Below the pieces are notes generated by a model. That model saw nothing but the letters and a program-made list of their open reading frames with translations. It had not been told where the DNA came from and made no database searches. Of a stretch of 64,000 nt of DNA, positions 20,031 to 31,528 are shown one piece after another. The translations under genes and the position numbers were made by a program. The DNA is taken from NCBI RefSeq assembly GCF_901709675.1, contig NC_051088.1, positions 9,388,193 through 9,452,192 of the forward strand, written 5' to 3'. The stretch's first letter is position 1. Each line of letters starts with the position of its first letter. Source of the stretch: Syngnathus acus. Its lineage: Eukaryota; Chordata; Actinopteri; Syngnathiformes; Syngnathidae.

Positions 20031-20898
20031 AAGTTGTGTGGTTTCCCCCCCCCCCTATCAATGTAATTGCACAGCATCTGCCTGGGCTCAACAATTTAAA
20101 AAAACATTCCACATTCACACCTATGTTATTCTGATCCTTTATTTTTCCTCATTGACCAAGTGCTTTGTAGTAGTCTCTAACCATACTTTATTCATATCCA
20201 TAAGTTCCATGAGTTTTACTAGTTTGATTAAATGAAATTCATTTATATACTTTTAACGATCCATTCTGCAGCAGGCATTCAATGTGACGGCAACACATTG
20301 TTTCTGCTTCACATCTTACCAACTTTAACAAGACTTCGGTGTTGCAATGGTTGGCACAGATCAGGCACTGGTTCGTTCGATTCCTCCTTCGGGCATATCT
20401 CAGTCCAACTTTATCTAATACTATTCATTTCAATTTAATAAATGATGCATACTTGTATTGATATTTAAAAATTTATTGAATTTAAATTCTGTTTTTTCCC
20501 CCCCTTTTTATACAAGCCCAAAAAGAAGTCTTCAAAACTGCTGATGAACATTCAATTTCCCACGCCAAGTAAAGTGAAATTGTGGAAAAAATCACAGGCA
20601 GGAAAAATGAATCTATATTTTAAAAAATTGAAAAGAAATCTGCGCATGAGGTGGCTACGGAAAAATGAATCTATTTTAAAAAAATTGAAAAGAAATCTGC
20701 GCATGAGGTGGCTACGGATTTGACAAACAAGCACATGCTAAAATAATAAAATCTTGGTGGGAATTAAGTGAAAAGGGCCATGAGTCCAAGCACCCATAGC
20801 AGTCACAATATGGTTGTAGTTATAACTTTGAGGTGCCCATTCCAAAAAACGTCATCTCAGACTTCTTCCTTAATCTTTAATCTTTAATCTTTTAATCT
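20031..20898. other. Convergent spacer between csde1 and the RASSF gene
   Basis: No gene seen. A ~57-bp unit (GGAAAAATGAATCTAT...GGTGGCTAC) is tandemly duplicated at about 20600-20715. A weak tRNA-like stretch with a B-box-like GTTCGATTCCT is near 20340-20395. A (TTTAATC)n run at about 20868-20906 abuts the stop codon of the RASSF gene, whose 3' UTR should lie here. Confidence 0.5.
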
Positions 20899-22342
20899 TT
20901 AATCTTTTGTACCGCCCAAATAAATCGTGAGCTCCGAGCGGTGTATCGCAGTCACCTTTTTGTTAGAGTTTGATTTTTGGCCTGCAGACCAGCATGCCCA
21001 CCACTCCCTGAGCTCAGCTGGCCCAGTGAGCCGGCGCTCCTTTATCTGATTGGGAGGAAATAAAGCAGGAGAAGGGCTGATATTTCTGGGCGGCCACTTC
21101 CTGTCGCTGTTTACTTGGCGTTCCGTCTCAAATAGCTGCCCATTTGAGACCTTGCTCGGATTGCCGTCTGCGGCGTGTCGGCCCTCTTTGGAGTCAACCT
21201 TTTGAGCTCCACAGAAGTCCAGTTTTTGCATTTCTGTCTTGTAGTCCTCCAGTTTGGTCTTGCAGTCCACAATCTTTGCTTTCAGGCCATGGAACTGATT
21301 TTGCAAATCTCTCTCAAAGTCTTCTTCTGCTTTTAATTCCTTCTCCCAGAACTTGATCTGCTCCGTCTCTTCTTCAATCACTTTTTGCTCTTCCCTGGTC
21401 CGCTCGCTTTTCTCCAGCTCTAAAATCTCATGGTCCACATCGCCGATCTGGACCTGGAGCTTTTGAAGTTTACTGAGCTGCCAAATGATCGTTTCTCTCA
21501 GGCGATTATTCTCGTCGTCACTGTTCAAATCGGAGAAGCTATCGAGTTTCTCCACATGAGTTTTCTTGGAGTTTTTATTTTCTTTCACCTTCTGTTGGGT
21601 TCCCATGCAACAAGATGTCTGATCCAAGTCGGACTTTGAGTTTCTGTGACCTCGGACTTGGTTCTTCTCATGTGGACTCTTTCTCATGGTGGAAAGTGAG
21701 ACACTCAGAAAAGTTTTCTTTTTTTCCGTCTTCTTCTTGCTGCTGTCCTTATCGCATGACGTACTATAAACCTGTGTTTTTCCCAGACTCTCTAGCCATT
21801 CCCAAGCCTCCTCCATGAGGGTCAGGGACTTTCTTTTGGGTCTTTTCAAAAGCTCGTGGTTCTGGTCTGTGTCCTGCCTCAGGCAGGACAGCGGAAAGCT
21901 CTGGCGATGCAGATTCAGCGATCCGCTCCGACGCCAATTTCTAGCACCGGTTTCTTTTCTCCGCAGCGGTGGACAAGGCTGGTGTCGGCCCACTTTGGCC
22001 CTGATCATTTCGTCGTAAACTGAAGGACCGCTGTGGAGCAAAGTGAGCTGGACCTCCTTAGAGTGTTCCCCGTACTTCTTTAGCATCTCCAGAGGCCGCT
22101 CATCTGATGCCATGCACCTCTCGAAGTCTTTGAAGGTCTCGCGCAACATGTAGCGCCCAGGCTGGCCTGAATAAAAAATGATGACAGGGTTTTGTTTTCA
22201 ACTTTTTAAATGAATTCATTCATTACAGCAGCCACATACCCAAAGCTTGAGCCAACACTGTCACCACCTCTTGGCATGTTGTCTCATCTGTGACCCCACA
22301 AACCAAACGTGGCACGCCATCCACAGACACTTTGATTTCCAT
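20899..22342 (-). CDS. N-terminal Ras-association domain family protein, RASSF7/8 type
   Basis: Scaffold of the N-terminal RASSF family, which binds Ras-like GTPases and acts in cell adhesion, mitosis and JNK/Hippo-linked signalling. Two coding exons: 22240-22342 (start [19 protein letters not shown]) and 20899-22166, joined in phase 1, giving 456 residues. The RA domain covers about residues 1-82 ([33 protein letters not shown]). A PKRKSLT motif at about 144-150 and the acidic coiled coil at about 253-352 ([29 protein letters not shown]) look most like RASSF8, with RASSF7 next. The usual C-terminal LQQFIQ-type motif was not seen, so the end may be diverged or a short further exon missed. The acceptor ATCAG before 22352 leaves an out-of-frame ATG seven bases upstream of the start. 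Confidence 0.85.
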
Positions 22343-22732
22343 CGTACATAATCTGATAAGAAAAATATTTCATTTTAGTGAAAGAGACTTAACAAATAGG
22401 GCATATATGAACTCATTCACTGCCAACCCAGTTTATGTATACGACGTCTATAACTGTCAATGGCACTGAATGATTTAACATTCATATCCCGTAAAGATAA
22501 CCGGGAGTCAAGTTCAGTTGTTGTACAATCAGATTTCAGTTACAAGGTCAGGTCAAATAAAACAATTCCATGATGAGATCTCAAGCACAGTACTGGAGAC
22601 CTGGTCTGCCATTGACAAAAGAGGAAAAATAATTAGGAATATGACTGAATGGAATTAGTGAATCGCTAAAACACATCCTCATATTCTTGAATTTTCAAGG
22701 ATCTTCCGAAGAAAAATCCTAACGGGACTTAC

Positions 22733-23402
22733 CGTTTTGTGCTGCTTGCGGTAAAGATGATCGGAACTGTCTGCTTAACTGAGCGCTGCGCAAGAGGAAA
22801 AAACAGACTAATTAAGAGTAATTTGAAGTCCCAAAGGCATTTCAACAACCAAAAGGCGGAATCTGATCCCACCCATATTACACTCACTGACTTTTCTTCC
22901 CTCTTTAATTTGAGTACTACATTTGTAACATTTGCAACTTTTTCTTTTTAAAACATCAAAATCATTCCTCCTTGTCCTTTGGACCACTCGTAAGTAGCTG
23001 TTTGTTTTCAAGATGATTTTCAACAATGAATCTAGTTCAGAATTATTTTTTTAATTTGTTTTAGGGTGTACTTGATGGCTAAAGTTTGAGAATAACATAC
23101 CAGCTCGAACAAAATTAAACGTGCGGGCAGCTGTTGTTGGCTATTAGAGAAGGGTGGGAAGTGGTGGGAGGGCAAGGTAATGTGATAGGATGCAACTTGG
23201 ACCCCTCCAACTCCATGTTTCCGTGTAAACCAAACGTCCAGCAGCTCGATGTCATTTAGATCTCAATTTAAAACTGACGATTGATTCATCCGTTTGCTTA
23301 CCTTTTGACTGGTGTCCTTGAAGTCGAACCTAACATGGACCAACAAGGACCCTCGAGTGCCGAGCCCTTCACGCTTCCAGGCGTCAGTATCATGACAACC
23401 CA
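22733..23402 (-). other. Candidate 5' non-coding exons of the RASSF gene
   Basis: Two minus-strand donors precede the start exon. One follows ...AAAACG at 22733 (GTAAGT). The other ends a possible internal exon 23302-23402 (acceptor TTTCAG, donor AAAAG|GTAAGC). Neither contains a start in frame with the protein. They may be alternative first or second exons; transcripts would decide. Confidence 0.4.
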
Positions 23403-23756
23403 CTGAAATTGAATACATGATAAGCACAATTTGTTGTTGTTGGATACGAATTTTTATGGCGCAGATCAACAGCCAAGTTTCAAACTCCTGACAGTATCTC
23501 AAATGAAATTGTTTACTCAGGGTATGCAATCGGTGTTACACTAACTACTTATTTTGCTCACACTGTTTTTTGGTTCGATTGCCTTTTTTTTTTTTTAACT
23601 TGATCTCTAACCTATTCAGCCGTCAAACGCACTCTGACATTTAAGCTCACGTTCTCTAAAAATAGATGTCTTGCTGACTGACTGTCTTTACGGTGCAACG
23701 TCTCATGATGGATGGAGTTCAAGAGGCCTGTTGCATAAAATGCCAGTAATGGGGTG

Positions 23757-23928
23757 TTTTGCACCACGCAAGACATTACTTGAAAGATTCCAAAATTTTA
23801 TTTGAATGTCCACCCAAGACATTATTGAAACATTCATATTTTTTATTTAAATGTCCACGCAAGACGTTACTTGAAACATAAAAATTTTTCATTTGAATGT
23901 TTCAAGTAACGTCTTGCGTGGTGCAAAA
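23757..23928. repeat. Inverted-repeat cluster able to form a hairpin
   Basis: A 25-nt perfect inverted repeat: CCACGCAAGACGTTACTTGA... at 23855-23879 and its complement at 23897-23921, with a 17-nt loop. A further near-copy at 23757-23785 makes a longer outer pairing with 23900-23928. It may be a small MITE derivative. Confidence 0.75.
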
Positions 23929-24566
23929 TATATAAGAATCATTAATGTTGTTCATTATCAAAGACTGACTATTTTGACTGTTTTTGTGGTCCACTTATTT
24001 TTACACTTGTGTTGCAGTTAAAAAATGACAAACATGAGGTAACATAACTTCTTTATAAATTAAGAATGTCCACCAGCAATGTGAAAGAGCTTGTTTTCAA
24101 ACTTAGCATCCACTGAAGTAGGATATATTCTTGATAAAACACAATTTAGTAAATTGTGTTTTTTCTTTGAAGGCCTGAGAAGAGTTTTTTATGCAGTGCT
24201 CCAGAGAATCCTGGAATTTTGCATACATAAAGAATGATGATTCCCCCCTAATCGGCCTTTAATTGCGCTACTCGTGGGTCTTTGTCACGTCCGTGGGTTG
24301 TGCATGTGACACTCAACTTAAAATAGAGGCGTGTACACGTCTGAGTGCGGGTGGTGTCGGGTTGGGGGAGATGGGCGCTTCGGCTCAGCCTGCACACTTT
24401 TAGGGCTCAGCGGATTCCGGTTTCATGTGCGGCGACCCCATGCAGGAGCTTCATATTGCCGTGACCCACCACTTGGTCTGCGCACTCCCACCAGCACCGC
24501 AGTGGTCCAGTGGCCGACAGTCCTCCTTCATTTATTCTCTTGGAGACGTGCACGAAACGAGTCACC
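23929..24566. other. Spacer and ampd1 upstream region
   Basis: No coding exon seen. A perfect 13+1+13 palindrome lies at 24136-24162. The last ~250 bp should hold the ampd1 promoter and 5' UTR. An AT-rich TTAAAATAG near 24316-24324 could be a TATA- or MEF2-like site, which would suit a muscle gene, but it does not match either consensus perfectly. Confidence 0.35.
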
Positions 24567-27500
24567 ATGCCGAAAGTTCTGGTACCGGGTGAGTGGGGGG
24601 CAATGTGCTTCAACACCATTTAAATGGCAAAAGTGGAAGTGTTGTTGAAGTGTTCAGGGGGGCGGGGTGGTCGACAAATTCACAAGTGAGCCCATGTAAT
24701 CTTGTGAATGCATATGTCAGAGGTCACGCCTTTGCTGTGATGTAGGCTGTGTCAGCAACAAGTCAGATACCAAACTGCAGGTTCTAATTTTAGAAGGCCA
24801 GTTCATCGTGTACAATGTTGAGAGTAAACAATTCTTCACATGATATGGCAAGCGTTTCTTCCACAATGATTTGTCTACACTTAAGCTATTGAGTAATCTA
24901 ATGTTATGGAAATGATTATAAATCAAAACGTTTTGTGAAAAGACAAGTGAAATAACGACCTCTTTTCGTTTAAAAGTTCAAATTTCACCCAAACTACACT
25001 GAAGAAAATATGCGCAAGATTAAAACAAAACAAATTCCAATTCAGAGGGTTTACCGTCATCATGCTTGATGTCACACGAGATGTCAGCAATTCTCTTGAG
25101 GTTTCACATTTGCGAGGTTTCAACAGATACATTCCACGTGTAGTTCTTTAGTGATGCCACCACAGATTGCTACCAGTAATGACAAAGACTGATGTTAACC
25201 ACAACTGTCTTTTTGTTGAATCTCATTTCATACAGAATGCTTTTATTTTTTTTCTAAATATGCAAATATACTGTGTGGTTTTGGTGGACAGCAATCATTT
25301 TCAATCTTCAATCGATTTCAACTTGTATTTTGTGACGATGACACATGGTGTCGCCATCTTCTCTATTCCTGGCTCTTTATGTATAATCATCATCTTTTTT
25401 TCTAACTCATGCTTTTTCTAACACTCTCTTTTTTTACCCTGGGTGCCGCTACTATCTTGACGGTCATGATCAGGTGAACATAGTAAGTATAGAGGGTGAG
25501 ACATGGTCCGTTTGACCACACGGGCCACATAGTGGAATGAGTCTTTGGAGTAGACCTGTAGATGACTGCATGTAGGCCACTGCTTCATCAGTAGCAGGCA
25601 TTGTGAGATTGGACTGAAGCCATGGTGCTGTGCATCATTATTCTTGTTATCTTTCTTCCATTTGTTTGTAGCCGCGTATTGCTGGAGTCTGATCAGCAAC
25701 TGGTCCGAATTTTGCTTGACAGGATTGCTGTAGCTCTTTAGTCCTTGTGCTGCATGGCAGTATGTGGAACGTCCAGCATTTCCACACACTCAGCACTTTT
25801 ACTATCATTGCTATCCCACAGAGACCGATGACAAGATGCGGGCCTTTGCCGAGCAGATCTTTGCATCTGAGACCAAAGGCGAGGACATCCGCGATGAGAT
25901 CTCCGTCTTTGACGTGCCAGAGGACTGTCCCATCCTCCACCATGAAATGGCACACCACTTGCATACTGATGATGATCTTGAGAAGCGGTGAGTTTGTGTC
26001 GCTTTAGTTTTGTAGTTGTTAAAATTGTTTGGTTGTATGCATGTAATGGAACTGATTATTGATTGCCTCCATCCACAGCAAAAAGCGCTTTCGCTTCGGG
26101 GCAGTGCCAAGGGCTGCTGCCCAGACATCAGCAGTCCCTGAGGTGTCTGTGGATGGGGACGTCCCCACCTACCTGGAAGTGCCGGACTTCCAAAGGGTGG
26201 CCATTCTCGGGGACTACGCTTCTGGGGTATTGTACTCCACGTGATTCACCTTCGGTGCCGCTAATATTCACTTAAATTAAACTCGTTGGATAAAACCAGA
26301 ACCTCCATCAAGTAGTTGGATAAAAACAGAACCTCCATCAAGGTTTGACATTTCTAATAATTTAGGTGAATATTTACAATCAAAGATCTTAGTCGGTATC
26401 ATAAAAGCAGATATGAACTTTGTTTTTTTCTAAAATCTAAAAGATCGAGGAGATCTAAGATCTAAAATCAGTTCATACTTGTGTATCAACTTTCCTGATG
26501 TGAGATACACGCAAATATGAATTTTCATGTTAAATTGGCAGTGTACCAAATGATTCGCCTGTATCAGATCCAATACCCATTGAGCAGAGCTACAATTATC
26601 TTTAGTTTTATAAAAGTGAATTTATGACGACGTATATTGTTCATTTTCACCGCATTTGTGGATTGAGACCACAATTTAACAGGAACGTCTAGAAAAAGAG
26701 AAAAATGCAATCACAACAAAAACACTCATCTGTATGAATGCAAATCAAAATGATTTTGCTTTTTAAATTTTTGTTCACCTCTCTATGGTAGCTGTGAATA
26801 TTGACCGACAGAACACTTGTGTAGAGTCATTATTTCAGGATGCCTACTTTTTGTGATGTTGTGTGACTGTCTGCGGTGAGATTTTCCTGTGTCCTTCATG
26901 ATCCTTAACAAAAGATAATGTTGATCTGTTTGTTTTATTCAGGTGACAATGGACGACTTTGAGATTTCCTGCAGCGGACTGTACCGTGCGTTGAGCATCA
27001 GAGAGAAGTACATGAGGCTGGCCCTCCAGCGCTTCCCACGGATGGCCTCACAGTGCCTCCGTGACATCGAGGGCCAGACCTTCAAGGTGGAGGACCAGGT
27101 GCAGCCCGGTGAGGACAGTCTTTTGTCCTCGCTAATTCTCAACCTCTGCTGTATAAATCAATTTGACCGTCATCGAATAACAATGCCAGAATGGCAAAAT
27201 TAATAATAGCAGAGTTCTACATGCCAATTCCACACAGACATGCCCATGCTCATACTTCTGTCTTGCAGTGCACCTCTGAACATTTCCACACAATGTTTGT
27301 TTGTTTGTCTTTCAGTCTTCACAGCTCCGTCAAAGAAGGAGGATGATTCGTTTGATACCGCGAACCTGCCAGAGAATCTGGGCTATGTTGCACGCATGAA
27401 GGATGGCGTCATTTACGTATACGACGACGCCAAAGCTGCAGACAAACATCAGCCCAGAAACCTGCCGTGTATCAACTACACCACCTTCATTGACGACATG

Positions 27501-30500
27501 AACTTTCTCATTGCTCTCATCGCGCAGGGTCCCACGTGAGTCTCTTGTCCGGGTGGTTTTCTGTTTGCGTGCATTTGAATAACAATCACATTCAATTTCA
27601 AATCAAACGGGAGTCTGCACACAATTAAGTGCCTCTGATTCACTCGTAACAAAGTTCAGATGTTCTAGTAGACTTTTCCTGGGATATTTTTTCATGTATG
27701 TGAATGGTGCTCTACTTTCAGGAAGACCTACACTCACCGTCGTCTGAAGTTCCTCATGTCCAAGTTCAACGTGCATGAGATGTTGAATGATATGGAGGAG
27801 CTGAAGGAGCTAAAGAAGAACCCCCACAGGGATTTCTACAACTGCAGGAAGGTAGCCATCAGCCATCATAGTTAACAGGACTCAATTTGCTTTCTTTTAG
27901 TGATGGTCAAGATTTGTCACACGGGCACCGTTTGCCTCCTCAGGTGGACACTCATATCCACGCCGCTGCCTGCATGAACCAGAAACATCTCCTCCGATTC
28001 ATCAAGAAGTCGTACCGCGTGGACGCAGACCGCGTCGTGCACAACCTCAAAGGCAAAGAGGTCACCCTGAAGGAGCTCTTTGAGTCCCTTCACTTGCATC
28101 CGTACGACCTCACTGTGGACTCGCTGGACGTGCACGCTGTAAGTTATCAACTTCATACGCCACTGCAGGAAGAAAGTTTAAAGTTAAACTATTTAGTTAT
28201 GTTTTTTATGTACTAGGTATTGTTGAAGTGTTTTTTATTACATATTTTTTATTATTTTTTATAGTGATCACCAAAGTGCATTACATAAGTGAAATATGAT
28301 AAACAGTTTTTATACATTATTATTATCATTATTATACACACAAAAACAATTTCAAAATGACTACTACTAAAATGTTGTAATTTACAATTTTTTGGGTGTC
28401 ATCGGAAAAAGGTTGCCATGTCAGAAAAATGGAGTGGTAATGTTACAATTTTCCAACTTTTCACAGAAACTAAAAAGAATAATTTTTTCTTCGTCTTTAA
28501 AGGGCAGACAAACCTTTCAGCGTTTCGACAAGTTCAACGCCAAGTACAATCCTGTGGGAGCCAGCGAGCTGCGTGACCTCTACATGAAGACGGAGAATCA
28601 CATCAATGGAGAATACTTTGCCACCATCATTAAGGTCAGTTGCTGTCCTAAATGATATTACACACATCATCTAATAACTGTAGTACGCTAATTATTCGCC
28701 ACCAAGGCAGTGATGGCATAGCAAAAAATCTCCACTCTAAGGTGAATATGAAAACTAAAGTAAAAGTACAATGTTGTATTATTGATGATGGAAGATGGTC
28801 AAAAAACGTGCTGCATCTTAACAATTAAAATGTTGGCTTTTATAAGACACTATCCACAAAATGATTGTTGATTGACACACCATTTGTTTGAGCAGGAAGT
28901 CGCCAGCGACCTGGAGGATGCCAAGTATCAATATGCCGAGCCTCGTCTATCGATTTACGGCTGCACGGCCAACGAGTGGAACAAGCTGTCCAGCTGGTTT
29001 GTCAAGCACAGGGTCTACTCCCCTCACCTCAAGTGGATGATTCAAATTCCCAGGATCTAGTGAGTCCCCAGCATCATGGCAGCGCTTGATCATCCCGCTG
29101 AATAAATCCTCATTTCCATCTCAATGCTTCGCCCCGCTTCTACTTCAGTGACATCTTCCGAGGCAGGGACTTTGTCCCGCACTTTGGTAAGATGTTGGAG
29201 AACATTTTCCTCCCCGTGTTCCAAGCCACCATTGACCCAAAGTCCAACCCCGAGCTCAGCATCTTCCTCAAGCATGTGAGCGAGAAAAATGTCCAAATCC
29301 GAGCGTCATTCACACAATCAGAAACAACTTGACCATTTGCTTCGTGTTGTGTAGGTGACAGGTTTCGACAGTGTGGATGACGAGTCCAAGCACAGTGGTC
29401 ACATGTTCAGCATGAAGAGCCCCAAACCAGAAGAGTGGGACATTGCTAAGAACCCGTCTTACACCTACTACATCTATTACATGTATGCCAACATCGTTGT
29501 GCTCAACCAACTGCGGAGGTCGGTGACATCAAGCTGTAACTTCTATACATTTGTCCTCAGATCAGTTTGCATTCACGAATAATTTTCTTTTGTATATTTG
29601 TGCTTCAGACAACGGGGGATGAACACGTTCACGTTCAGGCCTCATTGCGGTGAAGCCGGCGCCATCACTCATCTGTTGGCCGCCTTCATGACAGCTGACA
29701 ACATCTCCCATGGCCTTAACCTGAAAAAGGTCAGTGACGGTGTGCAAGGGCAGCCTTGATCCAGGGCATGCTTCAATCACATCTTGCTCTTTTTATGTAT
29801 TTCTATTCCACTCAAGGTGGTGTGTAAAAAGACAACATTTTACAAATCTGTTATCAGCCAAAATTTAGAGTGAAATGTCAAGTCACATGACATGTGAATC
29901 AGCATGACTCGGAAAAACAACTGTACTGAGATCTTTACTTTCATCCACCATGCAGAGTCCGGTGCTGCAGTACCTGTACTACCTGACCCAGATCCCCATC
30001 GCCATGTCCCCCCTGAGCAACAACAGTCTGTTCCTTGAGTACGCCAAGAACCCCCTGCTGGAGTTCCAAAAGAAAGGCCTGGTGGTCTCCCTCTCCACCG
30101 ACGACCCCATGCAGTTCCATTACACCAAGGTCTTGGTCGTGGGCTAAATAAGTGAATGGACAGGTAGCCCATTCTGTCGTTTTGTCTTACCTGCAGGAGC
30201 CTCTGATGGAGGAGTATGCCATTGCAGCGCAGGTTTTCAAGTTGAGCACCTGCGATATGTGCGAGATCTCCAGGAACAGTGTGCTGCAGAGCGCACTGTC
30301 GCATGAGGTAGAGTTGCCAAACTTTTGATAGAGGCGTTGCATTCAAACATTGGGGTCTTGACATTTATACGTAGTATTAGAGGGGGAAGATTCAAAGCAT
30401 ACAATTGTCCAAAGCATTTTGGTAAGATGAAGTAATCATTTTTGGTGGCAACTGATGGAGCTAGCTGCTCGTCCATCATTAACATTCCCTCTGCTCTGTT

Positions 30501-30668
30501 GTCTGTGCTCAGGAGAAAAGTCACTTCTTGGGTCAGGACTACCTGAAAGAAGGACCGGAAGGGAACGACATCCGTAAGACCAATGTGGCCCAAATACGTA
30601 TGGCGTACCGCTATGAGACCATCTGCTACGAGCTCAACCTCATCAAAGAGTGTATGAAGGCGGAATAA
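24567..30668 (+). CDS. ampd1: AMP deaminase 1 (muscle isoform)
   Basis: Deaminates AMP to IMP in the purine nucleotide cycle of skeletal muscle. Fifteen exons join in frame for 731 residues: 24567-24588, 25822-25987, 26079-26226, 26943-27108, 27316-27535, 27722-27851, 27944-28138, 28503-28634, 28896-29059, 29149-29275, 29355-29518, 29609-29729, 29956-30129, 30197-30307 and 30513-30668. The catalytic domain shows the metal-binding [19 protein letters not shown] (about residue 285) and [11 protein letters not shown] (about 630-640), both with intact key residues. The N-terminal part ([20 protein letters not shown]) matches the AMPD1 isoform rather than AMPD2/3. The first exon is only 22 nt of coding sequence (MPKVLVP), giving an N-terminus a little shorter than human. 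The protein ends [19 protein letters not shown]. Confidence 0.96.
26290..26342. repeat. Tandem duplication in ampd1 intron 3
   Basis: Two copies of a ~29-bp unit (GTTGGATAAAA...CTCCATCAAG) directly repeated. Confidence 0.7.
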
Positions 30669-31439
30669 AACAAACTCATGATTTAGTTTTCACTTCATCT
30701 GCAACACAGAACAATTGCGAACGCTGTAATGTACTGCAAGTGCATTATCATGGGGAAACGCATTAAAAAGCAGATGAAGTTGGAAAAAAAAGTCTGTCTG
30801 TGATGTTTGCAGATGATCAGGACTCCAGGATAAAATGGTGACATTATTTGCTTTACAATAGGATCTTGTCCAGTGTTGACGTAGTGACTCAGCACTTGCT
30901 TGATTTTTACAACACCAACCAAATATATTTCAATGAGACTAGTCACTAATGTTGATCTTTTGTAATTCTAAATCATTGCAGTCATTTTACCATATTTGGT
31001 GACAAATCGTGTGTTGAACCTACAGCATGTCATTGATTTTAAAGAGAAGATTTTTTTTTTTAAATATTTCAATATTTTGGACGTTTGCCTCACTGTCAAA
31101 CAGAAAGTCAAAACGATGTGACATTTAATCATTTTATGACATCGAAATGTTATTTTGAAAGCCGTAACTCAACTATTTTTCGGCTATATTTTGAAAGCTT
31201 TAAACGGGAAGTTGCGTGAGTTTATTAGCGTGAACTTTTGTAATTGTCCTCAATGGGAGTAGGGCGAGTGCTGCAAAACGCTACTCGTCCCTCTATTTTT
31301 GCCACTTTCTTTGTTGTTGTTGGACTGCACATCAAGTGACACGCATTCACAAATACTTAAGTTTAACTTTAGTTTGAAGCCACACCTTATTATCTATAAT
31401 ATTTTTGAATGCAGAATTCCACGTCTCCAAACTTCTCAT
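30669..31439. other. ampd1 3' UTR and dennd2c upstream spacer
   Basis: A poly(A) signal ATTAAA is at 30762-30767, about 95 bp after the ampd1 stop. Beyond that I see no gene or repeat that I can name. The right end should hold the dennd2c promoter. Confidence 0.45.
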
Positions 31440-31528
31440 TGAACGATGAGCGCGACTAAAGTCTTAACTTTAAATCAAATATTTGATCGCCGAGGGGGAC
31501 GAGGATGAGTTTTGCACTTCATTTAACC
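31440..31528 (+). other. Candidate dennd2c first exon (5' UTR)
   Basis: A stretch ending ACCG|GTAAGT at 31528/31529 lies upstream of dennd2c on the same strand and far from the ampd1 end. It has an ATG (MSFALHLTG) that, if joined to the acceptor at 35702, would give an upstream ORF stopping at about 35866 out of frame with the main protein. Left border unknown. Confidence 0.35.

Noticed and set aside
18737-24566. Possible NRAS gene between csde1 and ampd1
   Set aside because: I looked on both strands for the RAS start (MTEYKLVVVGAGGVGKS) and the DTAGQE motif and saw neither; the only gene here is the RASSF type.
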